From Planctomycetia bacterium (GTDB taxonomy: Bacteria; Planctomycetota; MHYJ01; WSZJ01): a stretch of DNA of 34,256 nt. Position numbers and translations under genes: made by a program. This document shows, one piece after another, positions 10,101 through 18,214 of the stretch. The DNA is taken from contig JADLHC010000229.1 in NCBI GenBank assembly GCA_020849035.1, positions 1-34,256 on the forward strand. The letters are read 5' to 3'. The notes below the pieces were generated by a model. The model did not search any database and was not told the origin of the DNA. It saw only the letters and a list, made by a program, of their open reading frames with translations. The first letter of the stretch is position 1, and every line of letters begins with the position of its first letter.

Positions 10101-10970
10101 CTCGATCTCGCTCTGGCAGGGTATGACGACGCGGCCTCCGTCCCGATCTCGAGGATCTATCGAAACGATTCGGGCGGTGTGTTCACGGACATCGGGGCGT
10201 CGCTGACGGGATGCTACGTGTGCTCGCTGGCGTGGGGCGACTATGACAACGACGGAGACCTGGATCTCGCCCTCCTTGGCGGCACCGGACCCAGCCGATT
10301 TACGAGGATCTACCGCAATGACGGCGCATCAGGCTTCACGGACATCGTGGCCGGCCTGATCGGCCTCGGCTATGGATTCCTCGCGTGGGGAGACAGCGAC
10401 AACGACGGGGACCTCGACCTCGCGATGATGGGAGACAGTGCATTCACCGTCACTTCCAGGATCTACAGGAATGGCGGCGGCATCTTCGCCAATACCGGCG
10501 CAACGATCACTCAGATGTTCCAAGGGGGACTCTGCTGGGGCGACTACGACAACGACGGAGACCTGGACCTTGCCATGAACGGGCAGACGGTCTCCGGCCA
10601 GTCCTCGCCGATCTACCGGAACGTCACGGCTGCCTCGAACGTCCCGCCGACCGCGCCGGGAAGCCTCACGGCCGTGGTTTCTCCCGGGTCGGTCGCCTTC
10701 TCCTGGAGCGTCGCGACCGACGACCACACACCCGTCGCGGGACTGAACTACAACCTTCGTGTCGGGAAGACCCCCGGAGGCTGCGACGTCGTGCCGCCCA
10801 TGTCCGATCCGGTCACGGGCCGTCGCCGAGTTCCCCAGCGTGGCCCGATCCAACTCTCGTCCAGCACGCTGTCCCTGCCGCCGGGAACTTACTACTGGAG
10901 CGTCCAGGCCATCGACAGCGCGTTCCTGGGAGGTTCGTGGAGCGCGGAAGGGAGCTTCACCGTTCCCTGA
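7107..10970 (+). CDS. Large lipoprotein: lipobox, poly-Pro linker, Ig/Kre9-like domains, two blocks of FG-GAP/VCBS repeats and two Fn3-like modules
   Basis: MSFRAVCAVAILVSGFLLAGC lipobox; P21; VSPNGGEFWPVG / LSPNGGETWTIG modules; repeated AWGDYDNDGDLDLALAG...RIYRNDGGGVFTDIGA Ca-binding loops. Confidence 0.93.
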   Translation: MSFRAVCAVAILVSGFLLAGCKHQGSGGGSSSGSSSGGKPSPPPPPPPPPPPPPPPPPPPPPSAPVLVSPNGGEFWPVGASSSVTWTPADAASPVDLEISTDGATWSLLAAGLTNDGMEIVTAPGTPSTTARVRVTETASGASDISDADFVLSGIRVLFPNGGETWATGGPATVTWVGAGFAGTVDIEISTDGTTWSPLATATPNDGTQTVTAPAILATTARVRVSETTGALSDVSDADFSIAAPWVDVGAGLMGIWQGAIEWGDYDNDGDLDLAAAGYVDWVAMPARIYRNDGGGVFTDIGATLPAVYSCGVAWGDYDRDGDLDLALVGNTSGSTAIARVFRNDGAGVFKDIAAGMIGTAWVRDVAWGDYDNDGDLDLAYTGYVYGDTAHFRLYRNDGGDKFTDIAPALPNLYQTAIAWGDYDNDGDLDLALAGYSISLGNITRVYRNDGDGVFTDIGAGLTGVAWADIAWGDYDNDGDLDLCVAGETTTARVSRIYRNDGSGVFVDIAAPIVDVRYAAVAWGDHDNDGDLDLAISGGIGSLGNATRVYRNDGGIFSDIGAPLTDVRNSNLAWGDFDGDGDLDLAVAGWQTSTTPQILRIFRNNQGVLNAEPGAPGGLTAIPAAGAVGLSWGAAVDDHTPAAGLDYNLRIGTSPGGQDVCAPMADTGTGARQLPWMGLIRGGGIDASLPPGTYYWSVQAIDPGLAGGAWALEASFVVPAPPPVLTVLSPNGGETWTIGVPAIVTWLPVDTGSPVNIELTLDGTTWFMIAAGVVNDGSHVISPPATPSMTARVRVTETSSGTIDASDADFNIGESWQDIVAGISEVKLSGLAWGDYDGDGDLDLVMGGLLGSGDATTRIYRNDGIDVFVDILAGLPDLWQCSFAWGDYDRDGDLDLAMIGGIPTAGGVYFSRIYRNDGADKFTDIGAPLTPVKSGSLAWGDFDQDGDLDLLLAGSAVGGAVANIYRNDGGGIFTDIVAGLTGVFQCSAAWGDHDLDGDLDLALAGYDDAASVPISRIYRNDSGGVFTDIGASLTGCYVCSLAWGDYDNDGDLDLALLGGTGPSRFTRIYRNDGASGFTDIVAGLIGLGYGFLAWGDSDNDGDLDLAMMGDSAFTVTSRIYRNGGGIFANTGATITQMFQGGLCWGDYDNDGDLDLAMNGQTVSGQSSPIYRNVTAASNVPPTAPGSLTAVVSPGSVAFSWSVATDDHTPVAGLNYNLRVGKTPGGCDVVPPMSDPVTGRRRVPQRGPIQLSSSTLSLPPGTYYWSVQAIDSAFLGGSWSAEGSFTVP
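7230..7292 (+). repeat. 21-codon polyproline tract with 15-bp subrepeat (cccccgccccctccg)
   Basis: Direct reading of the sequence. Confidence 0.95.
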
Positions 10971-11035
10971 GCGATTGACCAGAAGTCCGTTGAGTTACCC
11001 GTCTTAGTCAGTCGGCGCTTTTCCAGCACGATCCC

Positions 11036-11600
11036 TCAGGCGAGGTTGAGGTCTTCTATGAGCGTATTCAATGCGCGCTCGACGGCTGGCAAGAGACCCA
11101 TCTCGGTGCCGAAGAAATGGTGGAAGAGGTAACGGAACTTCAGGTGATTCCGGACTCGCTCGATCCGGTTGTGGGTTGGTGAGTAGTGAGGCGACCAGGT
11201 GACTTCGATCCGGTCCGCGGCCTCTTCCAGGAGGGCGCAGACCGTTTGCGTTTCGTGGTAGGAGACAATGTCGAGGACGCGCGTGACTTTCCAGCCGCGG
11301 TCGCGCGAAAGCAACTCCCGCAGGAACGCGAGGAAGAAACCGGTCGTCGTACGTCGGCGGCCGCCCCGGGCGGCCGCGATCGCGGAGCGCCTCGACGCCG
11401 CCCTCGCCAAGTCGCTTCAGCCAGCCGTAGACCGCTGCAGCGGTCACGTCCACGGCTTCGGCCATGTCACCGACGCTCCACCCGCTGGACTGGAGCGCAA
11501 CCGCTCGCGCTCGGCAGAACTCCGCAATGCTCCTCTCTGCATCTGCCGGAGCCCTTCACGATCCTTGTCCGTCAGCGCCCGGACCGGTAGACAGTATGGA
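11036..11600 (-). pseudogene. Degenerate IS630-like transposase remnant
   Basis: HTH region ERSIAEFCRARAVALQSSGWSVGDMAEAVDVTAAAVYGWLKRLGEGGVEALRDRGRPGRPP in one frame. DDE C-terminal region RVLDIVSYHETQTVCALLEEAADRIEVTWSPHYSPTHNRIERVRNHLKFRYLF is in another frame, with the central part missing. Confidence 0.8.
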
Positions 11601-11602
11601 GT

Positions 11603-11673
11603 GACCGGCTCCAGTTCGCGTTTCGCGGGTTAGTGTCCAAGGACACCAGAGCCGCAAGCGAAAGGAGCCGGTC
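11603..11673 (+). repeat. Large imperfect inverted repeat/hairpin immediately upstream of the IS110-like transposase start
   Basis: GACCGGCTCC (11603-11612) pairs with GGAGCCGGTC (11664-11673); central GTGTCC-AA-GGACAC (11633-11646). Confidence 0.8.
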
Positions 11674-11788
11674 ATGGAAAAGCGTAGCAGCTTCGTCGGT
11701 CTCGACGCACACAAGGCAACGATCCAGGTCTGTCTGTTGCGAGAGCGCGAAGCGCCCGTCGAGTGGCAGGTCCCGAACGAGGCCTCGG
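11674..11788 (+). pseudogene. N-terminal fragment of IS110-family (DEDD) transposase, truncated by the IS21 element
   Basis: MEKRSSFVGLDAHKATIQVCLLREREAPVEWQVPNEAS matches the GLDvHk.ti.v IS110 N-terminus; the frame runs into the IS21 left end. Confidence 0.8.
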
Positions 11789-11904
11789 TGCCAGTTCCGA
11801 TAATTCTGGCCGGGAGTTTTCCGGAAATTCTGGCCGGGTCGCTGTCCCCGTAGGGTTGCCGACTTCGTCCGCGATCGGGCGGACTGACAGTCGGAGCGCA
11901 CGGG

Positions 11905-13284
11905 ATGATCGACCTGTTGAAGAGGCACGCCGTGCAGGTGCTCAGGGCGGCCGGACACACGTGGGAGGACGTCGCTCGGCGCGTCGGCGTGTCGGAGCGA
12001 AACGCCAGACGCATCGGAAAGGAGCCTCTCGTGTCCGCTGAACAGCTGATGGAGATTCGCAAGGGCGCGGGACGACCGCCCATCGTCGACCGCTTCCGCG
12101 ACTTCGTTGCGACGACCCTTGAAGAGACGCCCGAGTTGCCGGGAGGCGAAGTCCTTCGGCTGATGAGAGAGAAGGGCCACGAGGGCGGGAAGTCGGCTGC
12201 GTACGAGCTCATCAAGTCACAGCGACGCGAACCCGCGCGCTCGCCGCTCGTGCGATTCGAGGGCCTGGCCGGCGAATTCTCGCAGCACGACTTCGGGGAG
12301 GTGACGGTCACGTACCTCTCCGGGAAGTCGGAGACGATCGAATTCTTCGCGTCACGTCTCAAGTACTCGCGCTTCGTGGATGTGGTCCTGACGCCGGACC
12401 AGAAGGTCGAGTCCGTCGTGCGGGGACTGATCCACGGATTCGAAGTCTTCGGCGGCGTGCCGCTGGCGTGCGTCTTCGACAACCCGAGGACCATCGTCAT
12501 CTCGCACAAGAAGCGGGAGTGGAACCCGACCTTTGCCAGGGTCGTGCTGGACTTCCGATTCGCCGCGGAGCTCTGCACGCCGCGACGCGCGAACCAGAAG
12601 GGCTCGGTGGAGAACCTCGTGGGGTGGGTGAAGTCGTCCTTCTTCAAGGTCAGGAAGTTTCACGACCGAGAGGATCTCGAAAAGCAGCTCGCCGAATGGC
12701 TCGAAGAAGTCAACGACCGCCGGCCGTGCCGGGCCACCGGGATCATTCCGCGAGTCCGACTGAAGGAGGAGAGGCGTCGCCTGCGGCCGATCAAATGCCG
12801 CGCGAGCAAGTACGCGCTGCACTTTCCCGTCGTCGTGGGGCCGACCGGGATGGTCGAGCATGACGGCATCCGCTACGCGATGCCTCCGAAGTCCATCGGC
12901 ATTCCCGGCACGCTGCATCTTTACCCGGACAGCGTCCGTATCGTCGCCGGGCGCCACGAACGCTCCCTTCCGCGGTTTCCTGAGGCGGGCAATTCCGTCT
13001 GGGCCCCCGAGGACAGGTCCGCGTTGCTCGCCGCCGTGTCGGGCGAGCGCGGCCGGCTCTACGCCAAACGCCAGCAGTTGCTGGAGCTGGGCAAGGACAT
13101 GCAGGACTTCCTCACCGAGGTCGTCCACCGCCATCCGCATTGCTGGAAAGGCGACGTCGAACGGCTTCACGAGCTGCTCTGCCATCTCGGTCCATCCGCG
13201 ATCCTGGGCGCCGTCCACGGCGCGATGGAGGAGCGCGTCTTCACCGCTGCGCGCGTCGAGGAATTCGTGGAGGTCCACGCATGA
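11905..13284 (+). CDS. istA: IS21-family transposase IstA
   Basis: HTH N-terminus and integrase core (FSQHDFGEVTVTYLSG...FDNPRTIVISHKK...CTPRRANQKGSVENLVGWVK). Confidence 0.95.
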   Translation: MIDLLKRHAVQVLRAAGHTWEDVARRVGVSERNARRIGKEPLVSAEQLMEIRKGAGRPPIVDRFRDFVATTLEETPELPGGEVLRLMREKGHEGGKSAAYELIKSQRREPARSPLVRFEGLAGEFSQHDFGEVTVTYLSGKSETIEFFASRLKYSRFVDVVLTPDQKVESVVRGLIHGFEVFGGVPLACVFDNPRTIVISHKKREWNPTFARVVLDFRFAAELCTPRRANQKGSVENLVGWVKSSFFKVRKFHDREDLEKQLAEWLEEVNDRRPCRATGIIPRVRLKEERRRLRPIKCRASKYALHFPVVVGPTGMVEHDGIRYAMPPKSIGIPGTLHLYPDSVRIVAGRHERSLPRFPEAGNSVWAPEDRSALLAAVSGERGRLYAKRQQLLELGKDMQDFLTEVVHRHPHCWKGDVERLHELLCHLGPSAILGAVHGAMEERVFTAARVEEFVEVHA

Positions 13285-14306
13285 CCGTCGCCATCGACCT
13301 GGAACGCATGCTCCGCCGTCTCCATCTCCCCACGGTGCGACGCCTCTACTCTGAGCTTGAGTGTCGCGCGGAGAAGGAGGGGATGTCCTACCGGGACTAC
13401 CTCGAGATCTTGATCGCCGAGGAGGTCGCCCACCGCGCGCAGACCCGCATCGAACGATCCGTGCGTCGCGCCCGCTTCCCCTTCCTCGCCACCATCGAGG
13501 ACTTCGACTTCACCTTCCAGACTTCTATCCGCCAGCAGCTCCTCGGCAGCTATCTCGGACCCGAGCTCGTCTCCGAAGCTCGCTCCGTCGTCTTCCTCGG
13601 TCCCAGCGGCACGGGCAAAACGCACTTGGCCATCTCGATCGCCTACCGAGCAATCCAAAACGGCTGCGAGGCGCTCTTCGTCGACGCCGATCATCTGCTC
13701 CAGAAGCTCTCCCGCGCCGGCGAGGTGGGATCGCTGCGCGACGTCCTGCCCCAGTACGTCGAACCCGACGTCCTCGTCATCGACGAGGTGGGCTACCTCT
13801 CGCATCGTCCCGACGCGGCGAACGTCCTCTTCCAGGTCGTCAACGAGCGTTACCTCAAGAGGCGACCGATGGTCTTCACGACCAACAAACCCCCAGCCTC
13901 CTGGGGCCGCGTGCTGCACGACTCCGATCTTGCGGAGGCAATCCTCGATCGCGTCCTGGAACGAGGCCGCCTGATTGAACTCCGCGGTCCGTCGTACAGA
14001 AGGCGGCACATCCCAGGACGCGCCGACGAACCCCAAAGGGGGGAGGCGGAGGGGGCACCGCCCCCTCCCGCAAAGGAAGAAGGGCGAAAGCGGCGTGACG
14101 GCCAGCCCTTCGGCCGGCGCGCCGGTTTCGCCCAGCCGGAGCCGGTCAGAATTTCCGGAAAAAGGCGGTCAGAATTTCTGGAACCCACAGCTCTGCGCCG
14201 GGAAACCGACGTAACCCGCGAATATCAGAGTGATTCGTCGTCGAAGCGCCCTGTCTCATCCGCCCCCTTCGCTTCCCTCAGCAAGAAACGACAACGACCT
14301 CGATGA
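13281..14306 (+). CDS. istB: IS21-family helper ATPase IstB, with an abnormally long C-terminus reading through the IS right end
   Basis: Walker A FLGPSGTGKTHLA, Walker B DVLVIDEVGYL, TTNKPPASWGRVL; ATGA overlap with istA. Confidence 0.93.
   Translation: MTVAIDLERMLRRLHLPTVRRLYSELECRAEKEGMSYRDYLEILIAEEVAHRAQTRIERSVRRARFPFLATIEDFDFTFQTSIRQQLLGSYLGPELVSEARSVVFLGPSGTGKTHLAISIAYRAIQNGCEALFVDADHLLQKLSRAGEVGSLRDVLPQYVEPDVLVIDEVGYLSHRPDAANVLFQVVNERYLKRRPMVFTTNKPPASWGRVLHDSDLAEAILDRVLERGRLIELRGPSYRRRHIPGRADEPQRGEAEGAPPPPAKEEGRKRRDGQPFGRRAGFAQPEPVRISGKRRSEFLEPTALRRETDVTREYQSDSSSKRPVSSAPFASLSKKRQRPR
14048..14068 (+). terminator. Perfect 9-bp GC stem-loop (ggagggggc-acc-gccccctcc)
   Basis: Direct reading. 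There is no T tract, so a terminator role is uncertain. Confidence 0.35.
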
Positions 14307-14467
14307 GAAGAAGGACAAAACGACCGGCGATCTGCGCTGGACAACGGTCACTCCATATCAGCTACTTCGGCAAGCCCCCCTCCGGTGCTCGAGTGACCAT
14401 TCCTTGGCGAGAATGTCACCGGCATATCGAGAGGGGTCTTCCTTTCACAGAACTTGCGGCCGCCTAC

Positions 14468-15085
14468 CTAGGGAGCGTCCGGCGCGAGCTTTCCGGCATC
14501 GTCGCCATCGGGCTGCCTGGGGCGATCGTCGCCAGGGCGGCTGTTGGCCGACCAGACGGACAGGGCGAGGAGGTAGAGCACGGGTCCCAGCGCTGCCCCG
14601 AGGGCAACCGGGTGCCTGGACAGCGCTGCTCCGACCACGAGGGGAAATGCGCTCGCCAGGACCCTGTACCGGGCGTTCGCCAGCTCGAATGTGTGCGACA
14701 TCTTCACCGTACCGGTCACTTCCGTCGGTCGACGTGCCATGCGCCGGAAGAGGAGGAGATTGCCTGCGTGATGGCCGAGGATGAGCGCGTACATGCTTAG
14801 CATGCCAGCGTTGATCAGGCCGAAGAGCGGTACCGGTCGGGGGAGAGTCGAGCGCTCGACGAAGAACATGGTGATCGGGACAACGACTGCCGGAACGTGG
14901 TGACGGAAGTTGAACCAGCGCCTGGTCTTCACCGCGGACCGCCACACCGGGTTCAGCTCGTAACTTCCAGAGTTGAAGTGCTTCGTATACGTGCCCTGTG
15001 CGGTGCGGGCGCCCAGGATGGTCAGGAAGTAGTCGGCCAGCATGATGGGCGCCAACAGAAGGATTTCCCAGTAGTCCCATGTCAT
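14468..15085 (-). CDS. Multi-pass membrane protein of unknown function
   Basis: MTWDYWEILLLAPIMLADYFLTILGAR..., several hydrophobic segments. Confidence 0.75.
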   Translation of the reverse strand: MTWDYWEILLLAPIMLADYFLTILGARTAQGTYTKHFNSGSYELNPVWRSAVKTRRWFNFRHHVPAVVVPITMFFVERSTLPRPVPLFGLINAGMLSMYALILGHHAGNLLLFRRMARRPTEVTGTVKMSHTFELANARYRVLASAFPLVVGAALSRHPVALGAALGPVLYLLALSVWSANSRPGDDRPRQPDGDDAGKLAPDAP

Positions 15086-15270
15086 GTGTGGCCTCACTCC
15101 TCAACTGATTTGCCTGTCTCCGGGACCATGACAAGGCCACGGCGACACCGGTCTCGCCGAAAACACTTCACGTCGGATGCCGACCTCTGCCACGTTCAGG
15201 TGACGGGCGCTTTGATTCCGGATCGCCGTCGACCTGCCGCCGCGGACTTCACTGATCCTTGGGCCGCCCC

Positions 15271-15837
15271 TTACTTCCTCCTCCTGCTCACCACCTCCAT
15301 CATCTTCACTTCGTCCTTCCCCTCGCCCTTGTACATCTCCATCACGATTTCGTCCGGGCCCTTTTCCGTCTGCACCCAGCGCGTCTTCATCGGCGTGTCC
15401 TTGCCCGCGACGGTCATGGTGCCGGCGAACTCGATGGTCTTGCCGCCGTCGGCGCTGGTGCCCTCGAGGAAGGTCGGGGCGGTGCCCATGTTGTCGACGG
15501 CGTAGACGGACCATTTCTTCGTGGTGCGGTCGAAGCCGATGGTGGACTCGCCGGTGTACTTGTGGCCGCCCATGTCGCTGGTGGCGGTCATGCGGCTGAA
15601 GCGGCCGTCCATGATCATGGCGATCTCTGCGGAGCTGGTCATCTCGAACGGTTTGCCGCCGGGTTTCATCCAGAGCTTGATGCTGCGGGTCCACGAGCCG
15701 GACCACCGGGCCATCGCGGCGTGCTCGGGGCCGGGGCTGTCGTCGTCGCCGGCCGGCTTCTTGTCCTCGGACAGGAGAGGGCGGGCGGCGAGGAGGAGGG
15801 CGGCGGCGGCGAGGGCGAGGACGAGGGGATGTCTCAT
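15271..15837 (-). CDS. Secreted DUF1579-like protein
   Basis: MRHPLVLALAAAALLLAARPLLS signal; SWTRSIKLWMKPGGKPFEMTSSAEIAMIMDGRF...FDRTTKKWSVYAVDNMGTAP. Confidence 0.8.
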   Translation of the reverse strand: MRHPLVLALAAAALLLAARPLLSEDKKPAGDDDSPGPEHAAMARWSGSWTRSIKLWMKPGGKPFEMTSSAEIAMIMDGRFSRMTATSDMGGHKYTGESTIGFDRTTKKWSVYAVDNMGTAPTFLEGTSADGGKTIEFAGTMTVAGKDTPMKTRWVQTEKGPDEIVMEMYKGEGKDEVKMMEVVSRRRK

Positions 15838-16099
15838 GGGGAGGGGCTCCGGCAAGGGTGGGAGTGAGGGGGAGTCTACGCGAGGGCGAGGGCCGGGACC
15901 AACGCCGCCGGCCCTTCCTCGCCCGCGCGCCGTCCCGGCTGGAGTCGTCGTCCGCCTGCGGTCGCGCCGCCGGGTTCGGAACCCCGCCGGGGAGGCCGCG
16001 ACACGGGTTGTCCCCGGACGCGGGCGGTCGGCGGCGCGCCCTGATACGATTCGTTTCGGCCCCGCAGCGGGCGGGGTCCGCCAGGGAGGAGAGATTCGC

Positions 16100-16585
16100 A
16101 TGGAGCCGCAGGCGCGCCCGGCGTGGGTCCGCTGGCTGGGGCTCGTCGGGTGGCTGGCGCTGAGTTTCGGCGCGTCGGCGACGGGAGCGCTGTTCATGCC
16201 GGGGGAGTGGTACGCGTCGCTCCGGAAGCCGTCGTGGAATCCGCCGGGCTGGGTGTTCGGCCCGGTCTGGTCGGCGCTCTACGTGGCGATGGCGGTGGCG
16301 GCGTGGCGGGTGTGGCTGCAGGGCGCGTCGCCGGCGCGGCGGCGGGCGCTGGGGGCGTTCTTCGCGCAGCTCGCGCTGAACGCGCTCTGGACGCCGCTGT
16401 TCTTCGGGCTGCACCGGCCCGGCGTCGCGTTTGCGGAGATCGTCTTCCTGTGGCTGGCCATCGCGTGGACCATCGCCGCCTTCCGGCCCGTGAGTCGCGC
16501 GGCCGCGTGGCTGCTGGCCCCCTACCTGGCGTGGGTGACCTTCGCGGCCGTGCTGAACTTCACCCTCTGGCGGCTGAACGCCTGA
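16100..16585 (+). CDS. tspO: TspO/MBR family tryptophan-rich sensory protein
   Basis: EWYASLRKPSWNPPGWVFGPVWSALYVAMAVAAWRVW...; RBS GGAGGA. Confidence 0.93.
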   Translation: MEPQARPAWVRWLGLVGWLALSFGASATGALFMPGEWYASLRKPSWNPPGWVFGPVWSALYVAMAVAAWRVWLQGASPARRRALGAFFAQLALNALWTPLFFGLHRPGVAFAEIVFLWLAIAWTIAAFRPVSRAAAWLLAPYLAWVTFAAVLNFTLWRLNA

Positions 16586-16630
16586 GCCGGGCCGCGTGCC
16601 GCCGCCGGGGGCATCCGATACCATGCCGAA

Positions 16631-18154
16631 GTGAACGCCGAGCACGCCTACGTCTTCCGCCACGCCGTGCTGCGCGAGGCCGCGTACCAGCTGCAGCTCC
16701 CCGGCGACCGCGCGCGGCTTCACGGGCTGGCGTTCGAGCTGCTGGAAGCGGGCGCGGGCGGGCGGCCGCCGGCGCCGGGGCGGCTGGACGGCGCGCGGCC
16801 GGCGCCGTTCCGCCCGCATCCGACCGACCCCGTCGCGGAGGACCTCGCGGCCCACGCGCGCCACGCCGCGGCCGGGCCGCGGCCCGCACCGCCCGGGAGC
16901 CTCGCGCTCTACCTGCGCCGCGCCGCCGAGGTCGCCCGCCGCGAGTACCGCCACGCCGCCGCGCAGGACGCCTGGCACCGGCTTGCGCTCCTCACGGCGG
17001 GAGCGGAGAGGGCCGAAGCGCTGCGGCTCGCCGGCCAGGCCTCGATGGTGCGGGGCCGGTGCGCGGAGGCGGAGTCGCTTGTCCGGGCCGCGCTGCACGC
17101 CAGCCGCCGCGCGCGGGACCTGCGCGGGGAAGGGCTGGCGATGTCCGACCTCGCCCGCGTCCACTCGGAGGTGCGTCGCCTCGGCCCGTCGGGACGGGCC
17201 TGGCAGCGGGCGGCGGCCCTGCTCCGGCGCGCAGGCGACCGCGCGGCCGCCGGCCGCGCGCTCGGCGGCCTCGGCAACCTGCACTTCGAAATCGGCCGCC
17301 CCCGCACCGCGCGCGCCTTCTACCAGCGGGCGCTCGTCCAGTTCCGCGAGGGCCGCGACCCGCGCGCCGAGGGCGTCGCCCTGGGCAACCTCGGGCTCGT
17401 CTCCATGGCGGACGGCGATCCCGCCGCCGCGGAAAAGACCTTCCGGCGGGCCCTTCGCGTCCTGCGCCGCGCGCACAGCAAGGACGCGGAGGCCGTGGTG
17501 CTGACTCACCTCGCGCTCCTGTTCTGGCGGACCGGCCGCAAGTCCCCGTCGGAGGACGCCTACCGCCGCGCCATTCACCTGTCCCGCACCGTCGGCGACC
17601 GCCGCCTCGAGGGAATCGCCCTCGGCGGACTCGCCGGCCTCCTCAAGGACCTCCGCCGGTTCCCCGAGTCCGCGCGCTGCTGCACGGACGCGATCGCCAT
17701 CCACCGGGAAGTCGGCAACCGCCCCTTCGAAGGCATCGCCCTCGCCCTGCTGGCCGACTCGGAACTGGACGCGCGCCGCTTCGACGCCGCCGAACGCCTG
17801 TACCGCGAAGCCATCGCCATCCTCCAGGACGCCGGCGATCTCCGCGGAACAGGGGAAGTCCTCGGGAACCTCGCGACGCTTCACAGGGACACCGGCCGCC
17901 TCGCCGAGGCCCGCCGCGGCCTCGAGCGAGCCCTGAAGATCGACCGGCGCGTCGGCAACCGGAGCTTCGAGGGCACCCACCTCTGCGAGCTGGCGCTCTG
18001 CTTCGTCGCGATGAAGCGCCGGGGGCGCGCGGCCGTGCTGTGGCGGCGGGGGAGGGGCATCCTGAAGCGGCTTCGCGACGGCGCGGAGCTGGCGCGGCTG
18101 GAAGAGCGCATGACGCGGGCCTGCGCGGGGGACGGCGGAGTGCCGCTGGAGTGA
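16631..18154 (+). CDS. TPR-repeat protein with STAND/AfsR-type N-terminal segment, intact paralogue of the 3090..4534 gene
   Basis: GTG start; VNAEHAYVFRHAVLREAAYQLQLPGDRARLHGLAFELLEA, then multiple TPRs. Confidence 0.9.
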   Translation: MNAEHAYVFRHAVLREAAYQLQLPGDRARLHGLAFELLEAGAGGRPPAPGRLDGARPAPFRPHPTDPVAEDLAAHARHAAAGPRPAPPGSLALYLRRAAEVARREYRHAAAQDAWHRLALLTAGAERAEALRLAGQASMVRGRCAEAESLVRAALHASRRARDLRGEGLAMSDLARVHSEVRRLGPSGRAWQRAAALLRRAGDRAAAGRALGGLGNLHFEIGRPRTARAFYQRALVQFREGRDPRAEGVALGNLGLVSMADGDPAAAEKTFRRALRVLRRAHSKDAEAVVLTHLALLFWRTGRKSPSEDAYRRAIHLSRTVGDRRLEGIALGGLAGLLKDLRRFPESARCCTDAIAIHREVGNRPFEGIALALLADSELDARRFDAAERLYREAIAILQDAGDLRGTGEVLGNLATLHRDTGRLAEARRGLERALKIDRRVGNRSFEGTHLCELALCFVAMKRRGRAAVLWRRGRGILKRLRDGAELARLEERMTRACAGDGGVPLE

Positions 18155-18214
18155 CGTCTCGGGGGCCGGGGTCAGCCGACCGCCGATTTTTCGTGGAAGG
18201 GTCTTGCGGTCTGC

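Larger units (their letters stand above)
11789..14189 (+). mobile_element. IS21-family insertion sequence
   Basis: Adjacent istA and istB. Ends TG-CCAG-TTCCgataATTCTGgCCG and (reverse complement) TG-TGGG-TTCCagaaATTCTGaCCG. An internal copy of TTCCGGAAATTCTGRCCGG lies 24 bp inside each end. Confidence 0.9.

Noticed and set aside
7860-10640. Regular repeats resembling a repeat array
   Set aside because: Protein-coding FG-GAP/VCBS repeats with codon-level divergence, not CRISPR or tandem DNA repeats.
12352-13278. 308-aa minus ORF across istA
   Set aside because: Antisense shadow of the clearly assigned IstA gene.
11789-14189. Target-site duplication of the IS21 element
   Set aside because: Flanks ggcctcgg and gctctgcg do not match; shifting the boundary by a few bases does not help.
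14190-14470. Possible 3' half of the IS110 transposase
   Set aside because: Scanned in three forward frames without recognising the IS110 C-terminal serine region.
15101-17980. 959-aa minus ORF
   Set aside because: Shadow of the TPR gene and TspO; low-complexity Arg/Pro/Gly composition with no family signature.
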